This document shows, piece by piece, positions 23,828 through 32,013 of a stretch of 64,000 bases of DNA. The stretch lies in assembly GCA_910584745.1 (NCBI GenBank), contig CAJUDG010000004.1:207304-271303 (forward strand). The letters are read 5' to 3'. The first letter of the stretch is position 1, and every line of letters starts with the position of its first letter. The position numbers were made by a program, and so were the translations under genes. Origin of the DNA: an uncultured Eubacteriales bacterium. GTDB taxonomy: Bacteria; Bacillota; Clostridia; Oscillospirales; Acutalibacteraceae. The notes below the pieces were generated by a model. It did not search any database, was not told the DNA's origin, and saw only the letters and a list, made by a program, of their open reading frames with translations.

Positions 23828-25426
23828 TTAGAATTTCGTCTCCCCCGCCAGCTTCTCCACCGGCAGGCCGGCCGTGTACCGTTTAAGGAAGGCTCCAAAG
23901 CCCTCGGTGTCCTCCGGCTCCGGCTGGGCCGTTGAGCCCTTGGCTCCGGCGAAGACCTTTTGCTCCAGGTACTCGGAGAGGGTCAGGCCGCCGCCCCTGA
24001 CGCTGTACATGGCGAGTATCGCCATGCCCCAGGGGCCGCCCTCTCCGGCAGTCTCCATGACGCTTACGGGCACGCCCAGGGCCCCGGCCATGAGCCGCTG
24101 GCCCACTGTGGGGGTCTTGAACAGCCCGCCGTGGCCGGTCAAGCGCTCTAGGGCCGCCTGCTCCTTTTCAAGAAGCAGGTCCATGCCGAGCTTTAGGGGG
24201 GCCATGGCGGCGTAGAGCTGGGCCCGCATGAACTCCCCAAGGCCCATGGGGATATCCGGCTGGCGCATGAGAAGGGGCCTGCCATCGGAAAGGCCTATCA
24301 CCGGCTCGCCGGAGTAGCAGTTATAGGCGGCGACCCCGCCGCAGTCCGGGGCCCCGGAGAGGGCCGCGTTGTAGAGCATATCGTAGAGCTGGGGCTTCGG
24401 GAGTTTTGCCCCGGCCCGGTCCAGAAGCTGGCCGAACAGGGAGACCCACGCGTCCAGGTCCGAGGTGCAGGTGTTGCAGTGGACCATTGCAACCGGGTCC
24501 CCGGCGGGGGTGGTGACCATGTCCAGCTCCGGGTAGACTTTTGAGAGGGGCTTTTCCAGCACCACCATGGCGAAGATTGAGGTGCCCGCCGACACGTTCC
24601 CGGTGCGGGGGGCCACGCTGTTGGTGGCGGCCATGCCGGTGCCCGCGTCGCCCTCGGGGGGGCAGACGGGGACGCCGGGCTGTAAAAGGCCGGTGGGGTC
24701 CAGGAGCTTTGCTCCGTCCCCGGTGAGCGCGCCCGCGCTGGCTCCGGCGGGCAGGACCTCCGGCAGCACGTCCCGAAGCTTCCAGGGGATGTGGTTCTCG
24801 GCAAGTATCGCGTCGAAGCTGTCGAGCATGTCCGCGTTGAAGGCGCAGGCATCGCTGTCTATGGGGAACATGCCAGCGGCCTCGCCCACGCCCATGCTGT
24901 GCCGGCCGGTGAGCCGCCAGTGGATGTAACCGGCAAGGGTGGTCAGATGGGCCAGCGCCGGTATATGCTCCTCGCGGAGCCTTATGGCCCGGTACAGGTG
25001 GGCGATGCTCCAGCGCTGGGGGATGTTGAACCTGAAGCGCTCTGTCAGCAGGGCAGCCTCCTCCCCGGTGACGGTGTTGCGCCAGGTGCGGAATTCCGAG
25101 AGCTGGCGGCCGTCCTTATCAAGGGGCAGGTAGCCGTGCATCATGGCGGATATACCCAGGGCCCCCAGGGTGCAAAGCCCCGTGCCGTATTTCTCCTTTA
25201 CGTCCTCTGTAAGGGCCCGGTAGGCGCTCTGTATGCCTAAGACGGCGTCCTCCAGGCGGTAGGTCCATATGCCGTTTTCCAGACGGTTCTCCCAGTCGTG
25301 GGCCCCGGCGGCGATGGGGGAGTGGTCCGGGCCGATGAGCACGGCCTTTATGCAGGTGGAGCCCAGTTCTATGCCCAGGGCGGTCTCACCGGCGTTTATG
25401 GCTTCTGTGATCTGAGTTGTGGTCAT
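23828..25426 (-). CDS. FGGY-family carbohydrate kinase
   Basis: 532 residues. ALGIELGSTCIKAVLI near the N-terminus is the phosphate-1 strand of the actin-like ATPase fold. SAMMHGYLPLD, WRNTVTGEEA and PPEGDAGTGMAATNSV follow the order of xylulokinase/ribulokinase-type enzymes, and GEGGPWGMAILA near 455 is the adenosine-binding loop. The sugar substrate is not determinable. No araA/araD or xylA gene is adjacent, so the gene stands alone. ATG follows AGGAGGACATGAT. Confidence 0.85.
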   Translation of the reverse strand: MTTTQITEAINAGETALGIELGSTCIKAVLIGPDHSPIAAGAHDWENRLENGIWTYRLEDAVLGIQSAYRALTEDVKEKYGTGLCTLGALGISAMMHGYLPLDKDGRQLSEFRTWRNTVTGEEAALLTERFRFNIPQRWSIAHLYRAIRLREEHIPALAHLTTLAGYIHWRLTGRHSMGVGEAAGMFPIDSDACAFNADMLDSFDAILAENHIPWKLRDVLPEVLPAGASAGALTGDGAKLLDPTGLLQPGVPVCPPEGDAGTGMAATNSVAPRTGNVSAGTSIFAMVVLEKPLSKVYPELDMVTTPAGDPVAMVHCNTCTSDLDAWVSLFGQLLDRAGAKLPKPQLYDMLYNAALSGAPDCGGVAAYNCYSGEPVIGLSDGRPLLMRQPDIPMGLGEFMRAQLYAAMAPLKLGMDLLLEKEQAALERLTGHGGLFKTPTVGQRLMAGALGVPVSVMETAGEGGPWGMAILAMYSVRGGGLTLSEYLEQKVFAGAKGSTAQPEPEDTEGFGAFLKRYTAGLPVEKLAGETKF

Positions 25427-25556
25427 ATCATGTCCTCCTGAAAATTTCCTTGCGCTGGCCTGACAAGTATTATATAATAATCATATACCCTTGAGGGCCG
25501 CTTCGCAAGGCCCGGAAAAAATATTTTGAGATTTTTTAAAAAAATTTTTGAAAACA

Positions 25557-25585
25557 TGCAACCAAATCGCCGTTTCATGTATTCT
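25557..25585 (+). promoter_or_regulatory. candidate ECF-type promoter for the sigma gene
   Basis: TGCAACC at 25557-25563 resembles the -35 element common to many ECF sigma promoters, with a -10-like CATGTATTCT at 25576-25585. No good sigma-A promoter is seen here. It would allow autoregulation, which is inference. Confidence 0.45.
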
Positions 25586-25618
25586 TATAGGTAGAACAAC
25601 AAAGAAAGGGGCGAAGCT

Positions 25619-26161
25619 ATGCGTGGAGATTACGAGATCCTTACGCGTCTGAGGGACCGGGACCAGGCGGCATTGGAGACGGCCATACGCCGTTACTCCG
25701 GCTATGTGGCGGCGGTGGTCAAGAAGACCCTTGGAGACGACTGCTCAAGGCAGGACATCGAGGAGCTGACTTCGGACGCGTTCGTGGCCCTATGGGCCAA
25801 CGCGGGAAAGCTTAGGGACGACAGCGACCTGAAATACTGGCTGGCAATAGTTGTGCGCAACGCGAGCCTTAGAAGAAGGCAGAAGAGCGTCAGCACCGTG
25901 CAGCTGGAGGAGAACCTGGTCTTTGACCGGACCCCCGCCAACCAGGCCGAGAAGCGCGAGCGCATACGGCAGGTGAGAGAGGCGGTGGACGGGCTTGGGC
26001 CCACGGACCGGGAGATATTCCTAAGGCACTACTTCTGGCACCAGCCGGTGCAGCAGATCGCGAGAGAGATGGGAAAGAACGGATCGGCCATCAAGAGCCG
26101 GCTGGCAAGAGGCCGGGAGAAGCTGAGAAAAATACTGTTAAAGGAGGACTGCCCCATATGA
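25619..26161 (+). CDS. ECF-family RNA polymerase sigma factor
   Basis: 180 residues. Region 2 spans about 10-85 (ALETAIRRYSGYVAAVV, IEELTSDAFVALWANAGKL, YWLAIVVRNASLRRRQK), and region 4 about 120-175 with the helix-turn-helix HQPVQQIAREMGKNGSAIKSRLARGREKLR. No region 3 is present, as usual for ECF factors. It overlaps the next gene by four bases (ATGA), the usual arrangement for a sigma factor and its membrane anti-sigma partner. Confidence 0.92.
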   Translation: MRGDYEILTRLRDRDQAALETAIRRYSGYVAAVVKKTLGDDCSRQDIEELTSDAFVALWANAGKLRDDSDLKYWLAIVVRNASLRRRQKSVSTVQLEENLVFDRTPANQAEKRERIRQVREAVDGLGPTDREIFLRHYFWHQPVQQIAREMGKNGSAIKSRLARGREKLRKILLKEDCPI

Positions 26162-26967
26162 GCGAGATAGATAAGCTGATAAACCAGGCATTTCCCGACG
26201 AGCTTCGGGATATTGAGCCCATAGACGTGGACGAGGACGCCATACTCAGCATGACCCTTGAGAATCTGGGGCTGAAGCCCTCTCCAAAGATAGAACTGCC
26301 GGAGCTTACCGTAAGGCCCCCGCGCCGCAGGCATACCGGCGGGCAGAGGAAGAAGGAGGAGGAGCCGGAGTTTGTGGAGGTGCCGGTGGTGGTGCACCAC
26401 CGCTGGATGGACTGGGCGGGCTGGGCCATTGCGGCGTGCCTTGTGCTGGTCTTCGCCGTGAACTGGGGGCCATGGCTCATAAACAACCTGGACTTCGGCC
26501 TGGGGCCCAGAAGCACAGGAGAGGTGTCCTTTCCGGACGGCGGGGGGAGCATGGTGCCCGGCATCATCGCCGAAGACGGCAGCTATAGCATAAAGATGAA
26601 GGCGATTAAGGCAAAATATGGGTATGATTCAGCCACCTTCACACTGTCGTTTGAAATTTCCGGCGCGGAGGATATAGACCTTGATAAGGTGGAGGTCCAG
26701 CTTGAGAGCAATGAGGACGGAAAGAAAGTGAGCAAGATAAGCCGGAACTCCTTTGGACAGGAGATGGAGATACAGCTGAACTATAAGCTGGACATGGCCA
26801 GGGACCTGACCATGACGGTGAGTTATCTGGTGCCCCTTTCGGTGGATCGTGGGGAGACGGCGGGGTATTACTATCAGGAAATAGAGAAGCTGAATATAAA
26901 CCTAAGGTCCGGCCTTGCCAGAAGCCAGAGGTCCGACAGAGAGTATTCCTTTGAGCCGTACAGCTGA
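26158..26967 (+). CDS. single-pass membrane protein, putative anti-sigma partner
   Basis: 269 residues. The first 90 are cytoplasmic and charged (NQAFPDELRDIEPIDVDEDAIL; then basic RPPRRRHTGGQRKK), followed by one membrane helix near 95-112 (WAIAACLVLVFAVNWGPWL) and about 150 external residues of predicted beta structure (YDSATFTLSFEISGAED). The position after an ECF sigma gene and the topology fit an anti-sigma factor. No ZAS zinc motif is present, so assignment rests on context. The outer domain could sense envelope state. Confidence 0.65.
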   Translation: MSEIDKLINQAFPDELRDIEPIDVDEDAILSMTLENLGLKPSPKIELPELTVRPPRRRHTGGQRKKEEEPEFVEVPVVVHHRWMDWAGWAIAACLVLVFAVNWGPWLINNLDFGLGPRSTGEVSFPDGGGSMVPGIIAEDGSYSIKMKAIKAKYGYDSATFTLSFEISGAEDIDLDKVEVQLESNEDGKKVSKISRNSFGQEMEIQLNYKLDMARDLTMTVSYLVPLSVDRGETAGYYYQEIEKLNINLRSGLARSQRSDREYSFEPYS

Positions 26968-26986
26968 CGGCTTTTAAAGGGCGGGA

Positions 26987-27016
26987 CAGGCCCTCCCACG
27001 CCGGAGGGCCTGTTTT
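26987..27016 (+). terminator. terminator after the sigma/partner operon
   Basis: CAGGCCCTCC (26987-26996) pairs with GGAGGGCCTG (27003-27012), followed by TTTTATT. Confidence 0.85.
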
Positions 27017-27101
27017 ATTCACGTTTTATTCACCTGTTTTTCTTGCTTTCGCCACAGTTCTGGGTTAAAATATATGAGAACATATTCTGAGAGGTGTTTT
27101 T

Positions 27102-27788
27102 ATGGCGAAGATCCTGATCGTTGACGACGATACCAATATATGCGAGCTTCTAAGGCTGTATACCGAGAAGGAGGGCTTTGAGGCGGCCATCTCCAACGAT
27201 GGGGAGAGCGCGCTGAAAAAGTTTGACAGCTTCTCCCCGGACCTTATGCTTCTGGACATAATGCTGCCCGGCCTTGACGGCTGGCAGGTGTGCAGGGAGA
27301 TACGCAAGAAGTCATCCTGCCCCATAATCATGCTGACCGCAAAGGGCGAGGTCTTTGACAAGGTCCTGGGGCTGGAGCTGGGGGCGGACGACTATGTGGT
27401 GAAGCCCTTTGAGACAAAGGAGGTCATTGCCCGGATAAACGCGGTGCTCAGAAGGAGCGGCAAGGGCGGCGACAGGCTGGACAATAAGGAGGTCTCATAT
27501 GAGGACCTGGTGATAAACCTTACCAATTACGAGCTGAAGGTAAAGGGCGTGCAGATAGACACGCCGCCGAAGGAGATGGAGCTTATCTATCACCTGGCCT
27601 CGAACCCCAACAGGGTCTTTACCCGGGACCAGCTTCTGGACGAGGTGTGGGGCTTTGACTACTACGGCGACAGCCGCACGGTGGACGTGCACATAAAGCG
27701 CCTTAGGGAGAAGCTGGAGGGGGTCTCTGAGAAGTGGAGCCTTAAGACAGTCTGGGGCGTGGGCTATAAGTTCGAGGTGAAGGATTAG
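27102..27788 (+). CDS. OmpR/PhoB-family response regulator
   Basis: 228 residues: receiver domain 1-120 with the phospho-acceptor Asp near 52 (LMLLDIMLPGLDG), acidic pair DDD near the start, Thr in MLTAKG and Lys in VVKPFE; and a winged-helix effector domain from about 130 (LTNYELKVKG, LLDEVWGFDYYGDSRTVDVHIKRLREKL). It starts three bases before the histidine kinase gene and should be phosphorylated by it. The ATG follows GAGAGGTG. Confidence 0.95.
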   Translation: MAKILIVDDDTNICELLRLYTEKEGFEAAISNDGESALKKFDSFSPDLMLLDIMLPGLDGWQVCREIRKKSSCPIIMLTAKGEVFDKVLGLELGADDYVVKPFETKEVIARINAVLRRSGKGGDRLDNKEVSYEDLVINLTNYELKVKGVQIDTPPKEMELIYHLASNPNRVFTRDQLLDEVWGFDYYGDSRTVDVHIKRLREKLEGVSEKWSLKTVWGVGYKFEVKD

Positions 27789-27791
27789 ACT

Positions 27792-29354
27792 ATGCAGACC
27801 AGCATATTCAAAAGGTATCTGGCCATAACCATGGTCATAATCCTCCTGAGCTTTACCATGCTGGGGACGGTGACGCTGGTATTCTTCGGACGGTACTGGC
27901 GGCAGGAGAAGAAGGACCTGCTGACCCAGAACGCCACCTCCATCGCCCAGACGGCCAGCAGGTTCCTGTGGGAAAAGTCAGAAGGCAAGTACGAGCTGCA
28001 GGGGGAGCCGCTCATGCAGTTTATGGAGAGCTTTTCCACCAGCATAGACGCGGATATCTTCATAACGGACCTTGACGGCAACGTGCTTCTGGGCAGCTAC
28101 GCCTGCAGCAAGGTGAAGGGCATAGACACGGCCCCTCTGCCACTGGTGGAGAAGGCATCCGGGGGCCTCTATGAGGGCCGCGGGCGCTTTGGGGGGCTCT
28201 ATAGGGAGAACTACTACATCATTGCCGTGCCTATGGCCGCCACGGAGGGCGGTCCCCAGGTGGGGGCGGTCTTTGCCACCACCAGCCCCGCGTCCATGAA
28301 CTCCATACAGCTGGAGGCCTTCAAGATATTTCTTGTGGCGGCGGGGCTGGCACTGCTCATCACCTTCTGCGTGGTGGGGGTATTTGCCTATAGGCTGGTG
28401 CGGCCCTTAAGGCTGATGTCCGCGGCGGCCAGAAGCTTTGGCGCGGGGGACTTCTCCGTGCGGGTGCCGGTCTCCAGCGAGGACGAGATGGGGCAGCTGG
28501 CTGTGTCCTTTAACAATATGGCGAACTCCCTGACGAATTCAGAGGGGATGCGCCGCAGCTTTATCGCCAATGTCTCCCACGAGCTGAAAACGCCCATGAC
28601 CACCATAGCGGGCTTTATCGACGGGATCCTTGACGGCACCATACCCCAGGGGGAGCAGGACAAGTATCTGCATATAGTCTCGGATGAGGTAAAGAGACTG
28701 TCAAGGCTTGTGAAGTCCATGCTGGACCTGTCGAGGATAGACAGCGGGGAGATGAAGATACACCCCAGCAGCTTTGACATCACCCACACAGTGGTGACCA
28801 CCCTTCTGACCTTCGAGCAGAGCATCGACGAGAAGGGGATAGAGATTGCGGGCCTTGAGGAGGCCTCGCCCATGCAGGTGTACGGGGACCCGGATCTTTT
28901 GCACCAAGTGGTGTATAATCTGGTGGAGAACGCGGTAAAATTTACCAATCAGGGCGGGACCATCCGTGTGCAGATAATCGACAGTGTGGACCGCACCATG
29001 GTGGCCATAGAGAACACCGGGCCGGGGATAGCGGCGGAAGATCTGCCCATGGTCTTCGACCGGTTCTATAAGGGGGACAAATCCCGCAGCCGGGACAAGA
29101 ACGGCATGGGCCTTGGGCTGTACTTGGTGAAGACCATTTTGCAGCTTCACGGGGGCAATATCCAGGTGAGCTCCATACAGGGCCAATACTGCCGGTTTGA
29201 GTTCTATGTGCCGAAGCCCCAGGAATCCCCGCGCCTGAAGGAGCCGGGCCAGAAGCCAAAGGAGAATGCGCCGAAGCTGAGGGAGCCAAGGGCCAGAAAG
29301 CAGAAGAAGCCGGAGGTAAAGCCGGAGACCGAAAGGAGTAAAGATGATGAGTGA
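27792..29354 (+). CDS. sensor histidine kinase with basic C-terminal tail
   Basis: 520 residues. Membrane helices near 13-35 and 176-198 bracket an extracytoplasmic sensor region. HAMP follows at 199-250, the phospho-acceptor His near 263 in SHELKTPMT, then the ATPase domain with N box (LVENAVKF), G1 (ENTGPGI) and G2 (GMGLGLYLV). After the kinase core, from about 478, comes an unusual 40-residue tail rich in Lys, Arg and Pro (SPRLKEPGQKPKENAPK and on). Its stop overlaps the start of htrA. Confidence 0.93.
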   Translation: MQTSIFKRYLAITMVIILLSFTMLGTVTLVFFGRYWRQEKKDLLTQNATSIAQTASRFLWEKSEGKYELQGEPLMQFMESFSTSIDADIFITDLDGNVLLGSYACSKVKGIDTAPLPLVEKASGGLYEGRGRFGGLYRENYYIIAVPMAATEGGPQVGAVFATTSPASMNSIQLEAFKIFLVAAGLALLITFCVVGVFAYRLVRPLRLMSAAARSFGAGDFSVRVPVSSEDEMGQLAVSFNNMANSLTNSEGMRRSFIANVSHELKTPMTTIAGFIDGILDGTIPQGEQDKYLHIVSDEVKRLSRLVKSMLDLSRIDSGEMKIHPSSFDITHTVVTTLLTFEQSIDEKGIEIAGLEEASPMQVYGDPDLLHQVVYNLVENAVKFTNQGGTIRVQIIDSVDRTMVAIENTGPGIAAEDLPMVFDRFYKGDKSRSRDKNGMGLGLYLVKTILQLHGGNIQVSSIQGQYCRFEFYVPKPQESPRLKEPGQKPKENAPKLREPRARKQKKPEVKPETERSKDDE

Positions 29355-31107
29355 ATGGAAAGAGGGCGCCCCGGAGGAGCCCGAAAAGAAGGATGTGCAG
29401 ATCTCTGAGGCTGAAAAGCCGGAGGAAAATGTGCAGAATGGCGCGGAGCAGGAGGGGAATGGGGAGAATATGCAGATACTTGACGGAGACGGTGGGGATG
29501 TGCAGAAAGCGGCCCCGGAACAGCCCGCGGATACCGTGGAGCCCATCCCCCCGGAGATAGAGGAGCCGGTGGCGCCGCCGCCCGCCGGGGAGCCGGAGCC
29601 AGTACCGGCCCAGCCTATTCCGCCGCCCCTGCAGCAAGGGTATCCGCCATACCCGCAGCCCCCGGCGGCACAGCCTGTGCAGCCGGGATATGCCGGGCAG
29701 TGGCAGGCGCCTGTGCAGCGGCCTGTATACCCTCCCCAGCCTTACCAGCCCTATCCGCCTCAGCCGCCGGTACAGTATCAGTATTCCCAGCCCTTGTACC
29801 AGACACAGCCGGTCTATTCGCCGTATCCGGGCGCTCCGGCTCCGGCAAAGAAGAAGATGTCTACTGGGGCGAAGGTGTTCCTTATTATAGCGGGTATTTT
29901 CGCCCTTGCGGGCATTACGGCCACAGTGCTGTATTTCGCTTTCGCCTTGGGGAACAACGTCTCTGACAGGGATGACGGGCCGCACTTTGGCTATGACCTG
30001 CCCGACGACGGCAGCTCGGTGCCCGAAGATGAGGAGGACCCCGGCTTTGACATGACCCCGCCGGAGGAGGATGAGGAGGAGGAGAGCCGTCCACAGGTGG
30101 ACGTGACGCCAAATACCGAGGGCATCACCATAAGCCCCCGGCCATCGGGCGAGACCCTGGATGCGGAGGCGGTCTATAACCGTGTGGTCACCTCTACAGT
30201 GACCGTCTCCGCAAAGCTGACCCAGGAGAACGGCAGCACCGGCGAGAGCACAGGCACCGGCATTATAGCCACAAGCGACGGGTATATTATCACAAACTCC
30301 CATGTGGTGCTGAATTCCCGCTCGGCCAAGGTGACCGTTACCACCTTTGACGGTCTGGAGTATGAGGCCGTGGTGGTGGGCGTGGACAGGACCACGGACC
30401 TTGCGGTGCTTAAGACCAACGATCATGACTTTGTCCCCGCCGAGTTTGGGGACGCAGGGGAGCTCTCTGTGGGCGAGTGGGTGCTGGCCATAGGCAACCC
30501 CGGCGGCGCGCGCTTCTCAAGCTCACTGACCCGGGGCATAATCTCCGGCCTTGACCGGGAGGTGGGCAAGTACAGCGAGGAGGGCATGACCTACATCCAG
30601 ACCGACGCCGCCATAAACCCCGGCAACTCCGGCGGGCCGCTGGTGAACATGTACGGTCAGGTGGTGGGCATCAACTCCTCCAAGATAGTCACCGAGGGCT
30701 ATGAGGGCATGGGCTTCGCCATCCCGGTAAGCCGCGCCCAGCCCATTATAAATAACCTGCTCTCAGACGGCTATATCAAGGGCCGCACACGCCTTGGGAT
30801 AATGTGCCGGGAGGTGGGCTCCGCCATGTCGGAGATGTATAACGTGCCCAGGGGCCTGCAGATAACGGAGTTCAACGAGGAGTGCACCCTGATAGGCACC
30901 GACGCCGAGCCCGGGGACATTATCATCGCCATCGAGGGCGAGACCGTGGAGAGCCTTAGGGACGTGTCGAACCTCCTCCTGCGCTACTCACCCGGGGATC
31001 AGGTGACCCTGACCCTGTACCGGCCAGCCCAGACCTTCGGTCAGAAGGGCAGGGAGCTGGAGGTGGAGATAACCCTCCTTGAGGATAAGGGAGAGACCCA
31101 GGATTAA
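29344..31107 (+). CDS. HtrA/DegP-like membrane serine protease with PDZ domain
   Basis: 587 residues. A 175-residue cytoplasmic N-terminus is first strongly acidic, then Pro/Gln/Tyr-rich (PPYPQPP, PYQPYPPQPP). One membrane helix is at about 176-200. A second acidic linker precedes a trypsin-like domain with His near 320 (TNSHVV), Asp near 352 (RTTDLAVL) and Ser near 429 (GNSGGPL). The C-terminal PDZ domain (about 480-580) has RLGIMCREV and GDIIIAIEGE. The active site should act outside the membrane on misfolded proteins. The gene overlaps the kinase gene, so the two-component system probably controls it. ATG pair at 29344/29347; either could start. Confidence 0.93.
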   Translation: MMSEWKEGAPEEPEKKDVQISEAEKPEENVQNGAEQEGNGENMQILDGDGGDVQKAAPEQPADTVEPIPPEIEEPVAPPPAGEPEPVPAQPIPPPLQQGYPPYPQPPAAQPVQPGYAGQWQAPVQRPVYPPQPYQPYPPQPPVQYQYSQPLYQTQPVYSPYPGAPAPAKKKMSTGAKVFLIIAGIFALAGITATVLYFAFALGNNVSDRDDGPHFGYDLPDDGSSVPEDEEDPGFDMTPPEEDEEEESRPQVDVTPNTEGITISPRPSGETLDAEAVYNRVVTSTVTVSAKLTQENGSTGESTGTGIIATSDGYIITNSHVVLNSRSAKVTVTTFDGLEYEAVVVGVDRTTDLAVLKTNDHDFVPAEFGDAGELSVGEWVLAIGNPGGARFSSSLTRGIISGLDREVGKYSEEGMTYIQTDAAINPGNSGGPLVNMYGQVVGINSSKIVTEGYEGMGFAIPVSRAQPIINNLLSDGYIKGRTRLGIMCREVGSAMSEMYNVPRGLQITEFNEECTLIGTDAEPGDIIIAIEGETVESLRDVSNLLLRYSPGDQVTLTLYRPAQTFGQKGRELEVEITLLEDKGETQD

Positions 31108-31117
31108 AAGTTGAGCA

Positions 31118-31152
31118 AAGCAAAGACCCCCGGGCGGCCGGGGGTCTTTTTG
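31118..31152 (+). terminator. terminator of the two-component/htrA operon
   Basis: AAAGACCCCCGG and CCGGGGGTCTTT form the stem around GCGG, followed by a T-run. Confidence 0.85.
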
Positions 31153-31161
31153 TGCAGATAA

Positions 31162-32013
31162 TTATAGGGTTAGCTTATGTCCGTAGTATGTGTCGATAGT
31201 GCGTATACCCACGCTCTCCACCGCTGGGTGGGTCTCGTCCTCGTGGAAGAAGGTCATGTTCTTCATGCCGTCCGCTTTAGACTGGTTCAGGGCCCGGACC
31301 ATAAGGGTACGGAAGTCCTCGGCGTTGAAGCGGTCGTCCTCGAAGTCCACGCCGAATATCTCCATAGAACCGTCCACATAGCGGAAATAGACCGCCGCGC
31401 TGGCAGTACCGCCCTTTTGCACCATATAGATATTCCAGTCGTCCAGGGCTTCCAGAAGGCGCGCGCTGTTCCAGTACATGCTGTCGTCCCACTGGGCGTG
31501 CAGGGCCGCGAAGGGGCTGAAGTTCTCCCTGGTGACCCGCACGGTCTCTGCCGTCTCAGGCAGGGGCGCGTACTCCTCAAAGCGCATCACCCCCACAAGG
31601 CTGACCTCCTCACGCTGGAAGCCCAGGCTCTCAAGGGCCTCCACGGCCCCCTTATTTGTATGGGACACGCCAAAGTGCAGCTCGTACCCAGGGTACAGCC
31701 CGCGAAGATACTCTACGAACTCCCGCACGGCTCTGCCGTAGTTTTTCTTTATGCAGAAGATGTCCGGCTGGACGTATTTGTCGTCCTTGAGCACGTAGAA
31801 CTGGATAAGCCCCAGCGGCTCGCCGTCCTCCTCATAGAGGAGCATGGTATAGTTGTCCCGCTGGAAAGGACGCGCGGCGTGGGCATCAAAGTCCTCTCGG
31901 GTCTTGAGCCCATCTGCATATGTGGGGTAGCAGGAGCGGCTCATGTCCAGGGCCAGCTCATATGCAGAATCCAGATACTGCATATACTCGTCCCTGTTTA
32001 GCTGTCTTAGCAT
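31162..32013 (-). CDS. GNAT-family acetyltransferase
   Basis: 283 residues with two GNAT-like lobes: YTMLLYEEDGEPLGLIQFYVL and HTNKGAVEALESLGFQREE in the first, and a more degenerate second (IYMVQKGGTASAAVYFRYV, DRFNAEDFRTLMVRALNQSK). The substrate is unknown. Its ATG lies inside the murF stop region (ATGCTAA, seven-base overlap), so translation is coupled to murF. That suggests, without proving, a link to cell-wall precursors. Confidence 0.8.
   Translation of the reverse strand: MLRQLNRDEYMQYLDSAYELALDMSRSCYPTYADGLKTREDFDAHAARPFQRDNYTMLLYEEDGEPLGLIQFYVLKDDKYVQPDIFCIKKNYGRAVREFVEYLRGLYPGYELHFGVSHTNKGAVEALESLGFQREEVSLVGVMRFEEYAPLPETAETVRVTRENFSPFAALHAQWDDSMYWNSARLLEALDDWNIYMVQKGGTASAAVYFRYVDGSMEIFGVDFEDDRFNAEDFRTLMVRALNQSKADGMKNMTFFHEDETHPAVESVGIRTIDTYYGHKLTL

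Noticed and set aside
23828..25426. Naming the FGGY kinase xylB or araB
   Set aside because: Family motifs do not separate these substrates by eye and no pentose pathway gene is adjacent.
28942..30426. Long minus-strand open frame of 494 codons opposite the kinase and htrA genes
   Set aside because: It is antisense to clear genes with intact motifs, is Arg/His/Leu-biased as GC-rich shadows are, and has no family motif.
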